53,613 bases of DNA from NCBI GenBank assembly GCA_028875875.1, contig JAGWUV010000031.1:1-53613 (forward strand), in the 5' to 3' direction. The notes beneath the pieces are model-generated. The model saw only the letters and a list, made by a program, of their open reading frames with translations. It had not been told where the DNA came from and did not search any database. Below are positions 33,615 through 43,226 of the stretch, one piece after another. Within the stretch, counting starts at the first letter, position 1. Each line of letters begins with the position of its first letter. Both the position numbers and the translations under genes were made by a program. The stretch is from Bacteroidota bacterium. Its GTDB lineage: Bacteria; Bacteroidota; Bacteroidia; Chitinophagales; Chitinophagaceae.

Positions 33615-34600
33615 AATCGCGGGCAAATGAATTTTGCGTCTTTAATTTTTTTCCTACTGATATAACTCACAGAAAACTCAAGTCCACCTTTATACATCGA
33701 TGCATCTTTTAAGGAAGATGCATTAATATCGTAACTAACGCCTACAATAAATCCGTTAATATGCAATCCTATATGAGGAGCAACAGCATCATTGTACCTA
33801 TAAGCAATACCAGCAATAAAATCTTTATAAGTGTCTAATTGATAGTTAACATATATTCCACCCATCACTTCATAAGCTGTTCCTTGCTGCATGTATACCA
33901 CATGAGGAGTAAGATCAGCAACATCGCTAATTTTCAGTCTTAGCCCACCATGTACCGAATAGCGTATAGGAATAGAACTGTTATTTGCCGCAAGGAATTT
34001 ATCTGTAGGCTGCGTAGGATGATACAAAGCAGCCCCGATAAATGGATTAACCGTAGCATCAGGATTCGCATCAAAATAAGTAACACCAATACTTCCATCT
34101 GCAACAAATGCAGAAGTATTTTTAAAAAACTCATTGGCAGGCAATGTAGGATCGTATCCTACTAACGGATTGAATTGATTTCCGAACTGAAGCTTGGTGG
34201 GATCTATACCCCTATTAATAAAGCCAGCTTCAAAACCAGCAGCTAATATTTTATATTCAGAAAGATGTACCTGGTATGATAACGAAACGTAAACATTATT
34301 GTAGTAATAGCCTCCATCGCCAGCTGTTTGATTCATAATGGTTGTACCGATACCAAAACCTTTTGTTCCTAAAGGCATGTCAAAACTTAACCCCTTTGAT
34401 GTAATAGGCGTAGTTATAGAAGCCCATTGATTTTTATAGTTTACTGTGGCCCTGTAATCACCATCAACCATACCTGTTAAGGAAGGATTGAGCATTAAAG
34501 GAGAAGCATAATACTGTGTAAAATGAGGATCTATCTGACCTTTGCCAGGTATACCGGATAGCACGCTAAAGATGAGTAATAGTAAAATTATTTTCTTCAT
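33611..34600 (-). CDS. PorP/SprF-family type IX secretion system membrane protein
   Basis: 329 residues. The signal peptide (MKKIILLLLIFSVLSGIPGKGQ) is followed by the family opening QIDPHFTQYYASPLMLNPSLTG and a beta-barrel-like body ending LEFSVSYISRKKI. PorP/SprF paralogues sit in the outer membrane and help export or attach specific type IX cargo. They are typically encoded next to a cargo with a CHU_C (type B) tail. Exactly such a gene lies 10 bp upstream, and an OmpA/PD40 gene overlaps the stop by 4 bp. Which paralogue it is (gliding or otherwise) cannot be told. Confidence 0.93.
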   Translation of the reverse strand: MKKIILLLLIFSVLSGIPGKGQIDPHFTQYYASPLMLNPSLTGMVDGDYRATVNYKNQWASITTPITSKGLSFDMPLGTKGFGIGTTIMNQTAGDGGYYYNNVYVSLSYQVHLSEYKILAAGFEAGFINRGIDPTKLQFGNQFNPLVGYDPTLPANEFFKNTSAFVADGSIGVTYFDANPDATVNPFIGAALYHPTQPTDKFLAANNSSIPIRYSVHGGLRLKISDVADLTPHVVYMQQGTAYEVMGGIYVNYQLDTYKDFIAGIAYRYNDAVAPHIGLHINGFIVGVSYDINASSLKDASMYKGGLEFSVSYISRKKIKDAKFICPRL

Positions 34601-34610
34601 AAGCTAATAG

Positions 34611-37061
34611 CTATCTGATTAAAGTAACTGAGCCTTTTTTAGTTTGTTTTGTTCCATCCTGCATCATCGCTTCCAAATAATATATGTATACACCCATAGG
34701 TTGCAATACGCCATTGTGTGTACCATCCCATCCTTTAGTATTATCAGTTGTATAATAAATAGCCTCTCCATATTGATTATAAATCCTTAACTGAATAGAT
34801 GACAATGCATTGCTATACACCCGAAATATATCGTTTACGCCATCACCATTAGGTGTAAACGAATTAGGTACATAGATAAGATTTCCGATAGGATTAAGTG
34901 TGGTAACCGTTGTGATTGCTGAAGGGTTACTTGCTTGACATTCATAATTGCCAAAGGCTTTTACAATTAATGATACTTTTTGATTAGGTTGTAACCCTGT
35001 AATTAATTCTGTTAAAGCCGTAGTACCAGCAGAAGGAGCATGATAAGTTTGACCATTATCAGTGCTAAGAAGATAGCCGAATGCACCAGGAATTGCATCC
35101 CAACTGAATAAAATACTTGTGGCGGTTACATTTGATGCTTTTACAATAGGTTCAGGTAATGGAGTATAAACAGCAACAGAAGCTGTAACTGTTTTTGTAG
35201 GGCATACATTAGGGATATTTTGAGCCGTGATATTGTATTGCAATGGAGAAAGAACTGAATTAATTACAAATTGTGTATTGTAACCAATAAGGCTACCATT
35301 ATTTTTTTGATACCAGGCATAATTCACATTGGGTTGTGGTGTAACAACATACAGGCTATCTCTATCTCCGGCGCAAACGGTATCTCTTAAAGCCATCACA
35401 GAAAAGTTATTTATAGCAGGAAGAAACAATACATTGGTAGTATCAGTTCTGCTACAAATATTATCTTTAACAGTAACACCAAAGGTACCATTCGTTGTTA
35501 CCGTTATTGAAGAATTTGTAGCTCCTGTTGACCATAAATAAGAGTTATAAGCCCCCCCCGCATCAAGTGTTACAGAAGGATTTCCACAAACATAAGTTTT
35601 AGGCTGTAATGCAGTAGATAAAGTATCTACCGTAACTGTAATAGAATCGGTACAACTATTACCGTAATTGCTTATTGTTACCCAATAACGTGTTGTTTGA
35701 GCTGGTGCAACATTAATAGCGGCAGCTGTGTCTCCAGTAGACCATAACACCTTTCGCGTAGAGGGAGTATTGGAGCTATCAGGATAAAATGCCCAAATAC
35801 CATCATAACGTGCCCAAATCATTCGCTTTCCTTTAGCATCATAATAGGCATAACCGTTGGAAGTATTAGTTGTAACTGCAGGAGGAACATCACCTGTTCC
35901 GGCAAATTCAACAAATCCATTGTCCACTCCCCTCCTGAAACGAAAAGTTTTGTTTGTGTAAGTAGCAAATTGATTCATGATATAATCAGGATCCGGCTGA
36001 AAACCTCCGAAAAGAAAAAACCGATTCTTATCATAATCATAAGTAACCGCTCCTTCGTATTGAACTGAAGGATCATTAATGGGAAGAATATTATTGAAAG
36101 AATAGTTATTCAAATCAAATTCCCATAAGTCCTTCAACCAACAAAACATGCCATTAGGTGTACCCCACCCGCTACCTAAGGTACAAACACCATCTGCTTC
36201 ATTTCCAGAACAACTGCCTTGCCCTGAAAATAAGTATAGCTTATCACCTTTAGCATTCGAGGCAACAAGATTCCCTCCCCGTGGCGGCATACACAAAGAC
36301 GTTGTATCTACCATTTTTAACCACCCGGCACCACTATTTTCAAATTCCCAATTCTTCATTATCAATGAACCATATCCCCCATAAAAAGAAGGACGCTGCG
36401 TTAAAGGATTCCAAAAAGAAGAAGACTGATACGCCTGGTTATCGAAAGATCCGTTACCAATTAATGCCCAGGAACCGCCATTCGCTGGTATCGCATATAC
36501 CTTATCCCTGCCGGCTCTCCACAACAATAAACGTCTGTTAGTAAAATCAAATGTAAACTCGGTGTAATCGCCAGGCCAATTTGTTGCCGGAATCTCAGTA
36601 ATCGTATCTTTTTTTAGATCAAAACGTATGATCTTTTGATGAATAATAGAATACACGAATTGGCTATCTCTATCGAAACAAAAAGCCTTGATATTAAAGT
36701 AAACAGGATTAATCTTTGATCCAGGTATCAACAACTTCCAAAAACCTACCGGTACTGTATCTGCAAGTGCATTATTATCAGTTGAAAGTAGTACAGTAGA
36801 ATTCTTACAAATAGCTGTATCGTGTTGAAAAATTAGTTTACCGCAACTTCCGAATAATGAGTTTGTAATCAGTTCTCTTTTATCGCTAAGAGTAGAAATC
36901 CTCGCAACCGGCGCCTTGTTATATCTGGTTGGTTCTTTTATACTTATAGATTTTTTATTTTCTGAACGCAGTGTAATAGATGAGTGCACCGATGCAATAA
37001 CTGCAAAGAAAAATACACTACCTATTAGCGTTACAAAAAATAAACTACGTTTATTTTTCAT
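34611..37061 (-). CDS. Large secreted beta-propeller/Ig-type protein with type B type IX sorting domain (CHU_C)
   Basis: About 816 residues from the ATG at 37061; the GTG at 37091 is a less likely start. A signal anchor (RSLFFVTLIGSVFFFAVIASV) precedes a Kelch-like propeller region (about 120-420, with repeats such as NRFFLFGGFQPDP and KLYLFSGQGSC). Ig-like repeats with STGDTAAAINVAPAQTTRYWV and YLWSTGATNSSITVT come next, then an FN3-like domain (SILFSWDAIPGAFGYLLST). The tail VPNSFTPNGDGVNDIFRV through the C-terminus is the gliding-motility-associated CHU_C domain, which directs secretion by type IX. PorP/SprF and OmpA/PD40 genes follow, so this is probably their cargo. Binding target unknown. 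Confidence 0.88.
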   Translation of the reverse strand: MKNKRSLFFVTLIGSVFFFAVIASVHSSITLRSENKKSISIKEPTRYNKAPVARISTLSDKRELITNSLFGSCGKLIFQHDTAICKNSTVLLSTDNNALADTVPVGFWKLLIPGSKINPVYFNIKAFCFDRDSQFVYSIIHQKIIRFDLKKDTITEIPATNWPGDYTEFTFDFTNRRLLLWRAGRDKVYAIPANGGSWALIGNGSFDNQAYQSSSFWNPLTQRPSFYGGYGSLIMKNWEFENSGAGWLKMVDTTSLCMPPRGGNLVASNAKGDKLYLFSGQGSCSGNEADGVCTLGSGWGTPNGMFCWLKDLWEFDLNNYSFNNILPINDPSVQYEGAVTYDYDKNRFFLFGGFQPDPDYIMNQFATYTNKTFRFRRGVDNGFVEFAGTGDVPPAVTTNTSNGYAYYDAKGKRMIWARYDGIWAFYPDSSNTPSTRKVLWSTGDTAAAINVAPAQTTRYWVTISNYGNSCTDSITVTVDTLSTALQPKTYVCGNPSVTLDAGGAYNSYLWSTGATNSSITVTTNGTFGVTVKDNICSRTDTTNVLFLPAINNFSVMALRDTVCAGDRDSLYVVTPQPNVNYAWYQKNNGSLIGYNTQFVINSVLSPLQYNITAQNIPNVCPTKTVTASVAVYTPLPEPIVKASNVTATSILFSWDAIPGAFGYLLSTDNGQTYHAPSAGTTALTELITGLQPNQKVSLIVKAFGNYECQASNPSAITTVTTLNPIGNLIYVPNSFTPNGDGVNDIFRVYSNALSSIQLRIYNQYGEAIYYTTDNTKGWDGTHNGVLQPMGVYIYYLEAMMQDGTKQTKKGSVTLIR

Positions 37062-37582
37062 AATATCTTGGAGGTTTAACAAGGATATCACCGTGAAACT
37101 ATCATTAATAGTTGTACAACAGAACCCTTAATTATTCAGACATGTTGAAAACCACGTTTAATACCCAAATATATCTTTCAATGCATAGAATAAAATATGA
37201 CAAGCGCCATGTTTTTTGAACTCTTTTATTTTAATCCTGTTCAATTAAAAAATCAGTTTCTATTTCTCTGTAATACAGCCATGATCTCATACTCGACAAG
37301 AAAAATATTAACTACTTTAACCTGGTAAAACATACTCCAAGAATCATAGATGTAGTTCTTGCACTACAAGCGTTAATAAGGGAGCGTAAAAGAAGAAATT
37401 ATTCACATTTTCAATTATTCTTTTAATCTAGCTATCATTCCTGGGTATCGATCCTTTGTTGCAGCGAAAAATCTTGCCTAATAACCACTTTCTTACAAAT
37501 GAACGCAAGGCTCAATTTGTTTTCAACAGCCGTGAATAAGTGTTTATGTATGATCTGTGAAGGAATTGTAATGTTGCAGACG
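37062..37582. other. Intergenic region between the type IX cargo gene and the cobalamin riboswitch
   Basis: This 521-bp AT-rich stretch contains no convincing coding frame. It holds a -7 box for the cargo gene (37166-37173) and presumably the nrdBA promoter near the right side. TAATGTTG at 37569-37576 is a one-mismatch -7 candidate close to the riboswitch 5' end. Nothing else was recognised. Confidence 0.5.
37166..37173 (-). promoter_or_regulatory. -7 box (TATATTTG) for the type IX trio
   Basis: Exact TAnnTTTG match on the minus strand, about 105 bp before the ATG at 37061. No -33 TTTG is seen at normal spacing. Confidence 0.35.
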
Positions 37583-37773
37583 GTTATGGTTACGGTTCAA
37601 CAATTGATTAAGAACCTGTATTAAAAGGGAATCCGGTGTAAATCCGGAACTATCCCCGTAGCTGTAAATCCCGATACCATTCGAATGGTATGTATTTCTG
37701 AAACACTGCAAAGCCACTGTTCTAAGAACGGGAAGGCTTCAGAAATCGGGAAAGTCAGAAGACCTGCCATAAC
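37583..37773 (+). promoter_or_regulatory. Adenosylcobalamin riboswitch upstream of nrdBA
   Basis: The conserved core is easy to read: GGGAAtccGGTG at 37627-37638, CCCCGTAGCTGTAA around 37654-37667, GCCACTG at 37713-37719, GGGAAGGC at 37730-37737, and AGTCAGAAGACCTGCC near 37753-37768. The closing helix is GTTATGG (37583-37589) with CCATAAC (37767-37773). The layout fits class I AdoCbl riboswitches. It sits 134 bp before nrdB. When cobalamin is plentiful it should repress this B12-independent reductase, presumably because a B12-dependent enzyme exists elsewhere. No T-tailed hairpin was found downstream, so control is probably at translation. Confidence 0.93.
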
Positions 37774-37907
37774 GCACTTTAGATGCCACGCTTTCGGGTG
37801 AAAAGCCTAGCACTGATAAATACACAGGACATCCTCCTATTGTAATGTTCAGCGCTATTTTTCTCCTTAGCAACATCGGAAGAAGAACCTATTAATTATA
37901 GAAACGT

Positions 37908-38882
37908 ATGCAGACAGAAAATGAAATTTTACTGAAGGAAAACAAAGACCGGTTTGTTATTCTTCCCATCAACTATCCCAAAATATGGGAACAGTATAAA
38001 AAGCATGAAGCTAGTTTCTGGACAGCTGAGGAAATAGATTTAAGTTCTGACCTGAAAGACTGGGCCAGTTTGAATGATGGGGAACGTCATTTTATTTCGC
38101 ATGTGTTGGCATTTTTTGCTGCCAGCGATGGGATTGTGAATGAGAACCTGGCAGTGAACTTTATGAGTGAAGTCCAGTTACCTGAGGCAAGATGTTTCTA
38201 TGGTTTCCAGATCATGATGGAAAATATCCATAGTGAGACTTATGCATTACTGATAGATACCTACATTAAAGATCCGAAAGAAAAGGACAGGTTATTTCAC
38301 GCAATCGATACAGTTCCGGCAGTGAAAAAGAAAGCCGAGTGGGCTTTACGTTGGATTGAGAATGGAACCTTTGCACAAAGACTGGTTGCTTTTGCAGCAG
38401 TAGAAGGCATTTTCTTCAGCGGAAGCTTCTGCTCTATTTTTTGGCTGAAGAAAAGAGGATTGATGCCGGGCTTAACTTTTAGCAATGAGCTGATCAGTCG
38501 TGATGAGGGCTTGCATTGTGAATTCGCCTGCCTACTCTACGGTATGCTCAATGGAAAATTATCACAGGAAGAAGTATTCCAGATTATTGGTGATGCAGTA
38601 GCCATTGAAAAAGAATTCATCAGCGAAGCGTTGCCTGTTGCATTGATAGGCATGAACGCCAAACTGATGCAGCAATATATTGAATTTGTTGCAGACAGAT
38701 GGCTCACGGAGCTTGGTTATACGAAGATGTTCAATGCTTCTAATCCATTTGATTTCATGGAAATGATTTCTCTGGAAGGCAAAACCAACTTCTTTGAAAA
38801 ACGTGTGGGAGATTACCAGAAAGCAGGTGTATTGGCTGGAAACAAAGAAGCCCAGACATTTTCAATGGATGAAGATTTTTAG
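37908..38882 (+). CDS. nrdB: Ribonucleoside-diphosphate reductase subunit beta, class Ia
   Basis: 324 residues. It houses the diiron-tyrosyl radical for deoxynucleotide synthesis. Iron ligands are visible: D in [14 protein letters not shown] and H in [11 protein letters not shown] in [11 protein letters not shown], and E/H in [11 protein letters not shown]. The radical tyrosine is in ARCFYGFQ. The C-terminal [11 protein letters not shown] is the peptide that docks on NrdA. It resembles the eukaryotic/Bacteroidota class Ia branch. It is led by a cobalamin riboswitch and followed 110 bp later by nrdA; the reversed order (B before A) is notable. Confidence 0.96.
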   Translation: MQTENEILLKENKDRFVILPINYPKIWEQYKKHEASFWTAEEIDLSSDLKDWASLNDGERHFISHVLAFFAASDGIVNENLAVNFMSEVQLPEARCFYGFQIMMENIHSETYALLIDTYIKDPKEKDRLFHAIDTVPAVKKKAEWALRWIENGTFAQRLVAFAAVEGIFFSGSFCSIFWLKKRGLMPGLTFSNELISRDEGLHCEFACLLYGMLNGKLSQEEVFQIIGDAVAIEKEFISEALPVALIGMNAKLMQQYIEFVADRWLTELGYTKMFNASNPFDFMEMISLEGKTNFFEKRVGDYQKAGVLAGNKEAQTFSMDEDF

Positions 38883-38992
38883 CAAAAGTGATTGCTGAAC
38901 AAAATTCGGAACGTACAAGTGAGTGACACAACAGACGATGCCACAAGTACTCAAGCCGATACATAAAATTTAACTACTAAATATATTCTGCC

Positions 38993-41386
38993 ATGCAAGT
39001 GATTAAAAGAAATGGAAAAAGCGAGAGCGTGAAGTTTGATAAAATAACTGCACGTATTGAAAAATTATGCTACGGCTTAGACAGGCGTTTTGTAGACTCT
39101 ATTGATGTTGCAAAGAAAGTGATTGAAGGTTTATACGACGGCGTTAGCACAACGGAACTGGATAACCTTGCGGCAGAAACAGCAGCATCATTAACGGTAA
39201 AGCATCCTGATTATGCTTTATTGGCCAGCAGAATAGCAGTAAGCAACCTGCATAAAAATACCATCAAGAGCTTCTCGCAAACCATGAAGCTATTGCATGA
39301 ATGCACCGATAGCAAAACAGGCAAAGTATTGCCCTTGATTGCCGATGATGTTTGGCAGATTATTGAAGCCAATGCTGAATTGCTGGATAGCACGATCATC
39401 TACGACCGTGATTATGGTTTTGATTATTTCGGTTTTAAAACACTTGAAAAATCATATCTTCTAAAGATAGATGGAAAAGTGGCTGAAAGGCCACAGCATA
39501 TGTATATGCGTGTTGCGATAGGTGTTCATAAAGCTGATATTGAAAGTGCCATTAAAACCTATCACTTAATGAGTGAGCGTTGGTTTACACATGCAACACC
39601 AACTTTATTCAATGCGGCTACGCCTAAGCCTCAGATGAGCAGTTGCTTTTTATTAACGATGAAAGATGACAGTATTGATGGGATTTACGACACTTTAAAG
39701 CAAACAGCCAAGATATCGCAAAGTGCCGGTGGTATTGGTTTAGCTATTCATAACATTCGTGCAACAGGAAGTTATATCGGTGGCACAAATGGTACCAGCA
39801 ATGGTATAATTCCTATGCTGCGTGTGTTTAATGATACTGCCCGTTATGTTGATCAGGGCGGTGGTAAAAGAAAAGGAGCTTTTGCTGTTTATTTAGAACC
39901 ATGGCATGCAGATATATTTGAGTTCTTAGACCTGAGAAAAAATCATGGTAAAGAAGAATTGAGAGCAAGAGATCTTTTCTATGCGTTGTGGATCTCTGAT
40001 CTTTTTATGAAAAGAGTAGAAGCTAATGGAGAGTGGAGTTTGTTCTGCCCGAATGAAGCTCCTGGCCTGCAAGATTGTTTTGGAGAAGCATTTGAAAAAT
40101 TGTACACGCAATACGAATCTGAAGGCAGGGCTAGAAAAACAGTAAAAGCACAAGACCTTTGGTTCGCTATTTTAGAAGCACAGATTGAAACAGGTACGCC
40201 TTACATGCTGTATAAAGATGCAGCCAATAGCAAGAGCAACCAGCAGAACTTAGGCACTATCAAGAGTTCTAACCTTTGTACAGAGATCATGGAATATACT
40301 TCACCTGATGAGGTGGCTGTTTGCAACCTGGCATCTTTGGCGCTGCCAAGATTTGTGATTGATGGAAAGTTCGATCATAACAAACTATACGAAGTAACAT
40401 ATGAAGTAACAAAGAATCTGAACAAGATTATTGACAATAATTATTATCCTGTTGAAGAAGCAAGAACTTCTAACTTACGCCATAGGCCAATTGGTTTAGG
40501 TGTACAAGGTTTAGCCGATGCGTTCATTTTATTACGCTTACCTTTTGAAAGTGAAGAAGCCAAACAGCTAAATAAAGAAATATTCGAAACTATCTACTTT
40601 GCTGCTATGACCGCCAGTAAGGATCTTGCAAAAACAGAAGGGACTTATGAAACGTATGAAGGTTCTCCTGTTTCAAAAGGTATCTTCCAGTTTGATATGT
40701 GGGGTGTTGAGCCAAGTCTTCGCTGGGATTGGTACACGCTAAAAGCAGAGGTACTAAAACATGGTGTAAGAAACTCTTTACTCGTTGCTCCAATGCCAAC
40801 TGCTTCTACTTCCCAAATATTGGGCAACAACGAATGTTTTGAGCCTTATACCTCTAACATCTATGTACGCCGTGTATTAAGCGGAGAGTTTGTTGTGGTA
40901 AATAAACATTTATTGAAGGATCTGGTAGAACTGAATTTGTGGAATGATGAAATGAAAAATCAGATTATCCAGAACAACGGTTCTATTCAAAAGATAGAGG
41001 GCATTCCCGATAGCATCAAAGAAATCTATAAAACTGTTTGGGAGATCAAACAAAGAGCGATCATTGATATGGCTGCAGATCGTGGCGCATACATTTGTCA
41101 ATCTCAGTCACTCAACTTGTTTGTAGATGCACCAACAACATCAAAGCTTACTTCAATGCATTTCTATGCCTGGAAAAAAGGATTGAAAACAGGCATGTAT
41201 TATTTACGAACAAAAGCCGCATCACAAGCTGTACAGTTTACTGTTGAAAAGCAGGGCGGCAAATCCATGGAGCCTGTTGTTGATTCACACAACCTAAGCA
41301 TAATTGAAAGCAGCAGTACCGAAGATAAAATTGTAGAAGGCGCGGTTTGTACCATGCAGGAAGGATGTATAAGCTGCAGTGGCTAG
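38993..41386 (+). CDS. nrdA: Ribonucleoside-diphosphate reductase subunit alpha, class Ia
   Basis: 797 residues. An N-terminal ATP-cone occupies residues 1-90 ([18 protein letters not shown]). The catalytic barrel includes [25 protein letters not shown], the SSNLCTEI cysteine/glutamate loop and [10 protein letters not shown]. The radical-transfer end GMYYLRTKA carries two tyrosine-type residues, and the C-terminus has the CISCSG thiol pair for re-reduction. The ATP-cone suggests dATP feedback control. It forms the reductase with NrdB, and both are presumably under the upstream riboswitch. It ends at a hairpin shared with the GH32 gene. Confidence 0.97.
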   Translation: MQVIKRNGKSESVKFDKITARIEKLCYGLDRRFVDSIDVAKKVIEGLYDGVSTTELDNLAAETAASLTVKHPDYALLASRIAVSNLHKNTIKSFSQTMKLLHECTDSKTGKVLPLIADDVWQIIEANAELLDSTIIYDRDYGFDYFGFKTLEKSYLLKIDGKVAERPQHMYMRVAIGVHKADIESAIKTYHLMSERWFTHATPTLFNAATPKPQMSSCFLLTMKDDSIDGIYDTLKQTAKISQSAGGIGLAIHNIRATGSYIGGTNGTSNGIIPMLRVFNDTARYVDQGGGKRKGAFAVYLEPWHADIFEFLDLRKNHGKEELRARDLFYALWISDLFMKRVEANGEWSLFCPNEAPGLQDCFGEAFEKLYTQYESEGRARKTVKAQDLWFAILEAQIETGTPYMLYKDAANSKSNQQNLGTIKSSNLCTEIMEYTSPDEVAVCNLASLALPRFVIDGKFDHNKLYEVTYEVTKNLNKIIDNNYYPVEEARTSNLRHRPIGLGVQGLADAFILLRLPFESEEAKQLNKEIFETIYFAAMTASKDLAKTEGTYETYEGSPVSKGIFQFDMWGVEPSLRWDWYTLKAEVLKHGVRNSLLVAPMPTASTSQILGNNECFEPYTSNIYVRRVLSGEFVVVNKHLLKDLVELNLWNDEMKNQIIQNNGSIQKIEGIPDSIKEIYKTVWEIKQRAIIDMAADRGAYICQSQSLNLFVDAPTTSKLTSMHFYAWKKGLKTGMYYLRTKAASQAVQFTVEKQGGKSMEPVVDSHNLSIIESSSTEDKIVEGAVCTMQEGCISCSG

Positions 41387-41406
41387 TAACGAGAATAACT
41401 TTAAAA

Positions 41407-41445
41407 AAATAATGGAGGAGCAGCTTTTTGCTCCTTCATTATTTT
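41407..41445. terminator. Bidirectional terminator between nrdA and the GH32 gene
   Basis: AAATAATG-g-AGGAGC and GCTCCT-t-CATTATTT form a 14-pair stem with one mismatch around a T-containing loop, A-rich upstream and T-rich downstream. Confidence 0.82.
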
Positions 41446-41478
41446 ATACCTTTCGTTTTACTCATTGAATTACTTTCT

Positions 41479-42990
41479 CTACAATCCTGTAAGCACTACA
41501 TCTTTTATATCCGTCTCCTGCTGTGCTTCAAAAAGCAATCGGTTCATCGGTTGGTTGGGAAAGAAAATTTCGGTCATTACCGTTACACCATCATCAGCAA
41601 ACATCTCCAATGAAGCATGATCTATAATCAGTGTTAATTTGATTTCATCATTCTTCATTATCCGCGGAGCAAATGCAACCCCTGTGAACTTATCTGAAAA
41701 ATTAATTTTACCAGATTTTGTTCGATCTACATAAAAACTGTTCTTATTATTATCATACCCCATCACCACCTGGTCTCCTATTGTATTAGCAAATACCAGT
41801 GAGAAACTTTCTTTATTGGAAATAGTGAGATCAACTTTGCATGGTGCAGATAGCAAACCTAATTTCTGAGAAATATCTAAAGACTTTCCACTAAAATTCT
41901 TCAGCACTGCTTTCTTCTTCTCAAAGTTTTTCAACTCTTTCACTGGCATTGAAGCGATATAATAACTATTCCCATCTTTTTTCAAATGCAGCTCTCTGGG
42001 TACTGTCATAGCACTTCTCCACGCTACCGTAGGCACCTGGTTAGCGTAATCCCAGTTACTCATCCAACCTAAAAAAATCTTTCTTTTACCTGTATTAGAC
42101 CATGTTACCCCGGCATAATCATCCCTTCCAAAATCAATCCATCTTGTAGTATTATCAAAAGCCGTAAAGGTATTTCCATCAAACTGCCCAATGAAATACT
42201 GTGTAGCAGAACCTCCATTCGGAGCACCGGGATTAATACTCACCGTAAGTATCCATATTTTCTTTCCCTCATATTCCAGTGGAAAAAGATCCGGGCATTC
42301 CCAAACGCCACCATGAGCTCCGGCTTCTTTTCCAAACTCACTTTCCTTTCTCCACTCCTTTAAATTTTCAGATGAATAAAAAGTGATATGATCCTTTGTT
42401 GCAAGTGTCATTACCCATTTCTTTCCTGCTTCATACCAACTCACTTTTGGATCTCTGAAATCAGCAATACCAGGATTTTTGATAACCGGGTTACCGGCAT
42501 ATTTTGTCCATGTTTTTCCTTCATCCAAGCTATAGGCAATACTTTGGTTTTGAAAATTGATAGCTCCTTTTTTTTCCAGTATCGGATCATGCTGCGTAAA
42601 TATTGCCACCATTGGAGTTTTACCATCCTTACTAAAACCGGATGTATTGTGCTCATCTATAACAGCGCTACCTGAAAAAATATATCCTAAACTATCGGGA
42701 TACAAAGCAATTGGTTGTTGTTGCCAATGCAAAAGGTCTTTACTGGTGGCATGCCCCCAGTGCATCGGCCCCCAGTGCGTATCATTAGGATAGAATTGAA
42801 AGAACAGATGATACACGCCATTATAATATACCATACCGTTAGGATCATTCATCCATCCTGTATGCGGAGTAAAATGTATTGCTGGTCTATAAAGTTCTTT
42901 GGTGTCGGGAGACTGAGCCAATGTTTTACTAATACTCATTTGAAACAAAGAAAAAATCACAATAGTGATAACCGATAGCTTTTTTTTCAT
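41479..42990 (-). CDS. Exported GH32 glycoside hydrolase (levanase/fructan beta-fructosidase type)
   Basis: 503 residues. A signal peptide of about 26 residues (ending SKTLAQ) is followed by the five-bladed propeller with the GH32 signatures: WMNDPNG (nucleophile D49), FRDPKVSW (transition-state Asp), and WECPDLF (acid/base Glu). A C-terminal beta-sandwich module ends in the LFEAQQETDI strand region. It should cut terminal fructose from sucrose, inulin or levan in the periplasm or at the surface. Exact linkage is not predictable. It is the last gene of the enzyme run but is separated from the GH2 gene by 236 bp without a visible promoter or terminator. Confidence 0.92.
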   Translation of the reverse strand: MKKKLSVITIVIFSLFQMSISKTLAQSPDTKELYRPAIHFTPHTGWMNDPNGMVYYNGVYHLFFQFYPNDTHWGPMHWGHATSKDLLHWQQQPIALYPDSLGYIFSGSAVIDEHNTSGFSKDGKTPMVAIFTQHDPILEKKGAINFQNQSIAYSLDEGKTWTKYAGNPVIKNPGIADFRDPKVSWYEAGKKWVMTLATKDHITFYSSENLKEWRKESEFGKEAGAHGGVWECPDLFPLEYEGKKIWILTVSINPGAPNGGSATQYFIGQFDGNTFTAFDNTTRWIDFGRDDYAGVTWSNTGKRKIFLGWMSNWDYANQVPTVAWRSAMTVPRELHLKKDGNSYYIASMPVKELKNFEKKKAVLKNFSGKSLDISQKLGLLSAPCKVDLTISNKESFSLVFANTIGDQVVMGYDNNKNSFYVDRTKSGKINFSDKFTGVAFAPRIMKNDEIKLTLIIDHASLEMFADDGVTVMTEIFFPNQPMNRLLFEAQQETDIKDVVLTGL

Positions 42991-43226
42991 ATTGCAAGAA
43001 TTGTATTCACTTTATAAAGCAATATCGTTGATGTTTTATTATTGAACAAAAACAACTACGACTATCAAAAACCTTCTGTCGCAACAAGTAAATAAGCTTA
43101 AAGAGTAACTTTATATCTCCTTACACCGCTCAAAAGCTTACATGCAATAGCAGCTTATGCGAATGAACATTAACATTGAACGCCGCCATATTTGCCATGC
43201 TAGTTTTGCTTCAACAAAACCCATTC

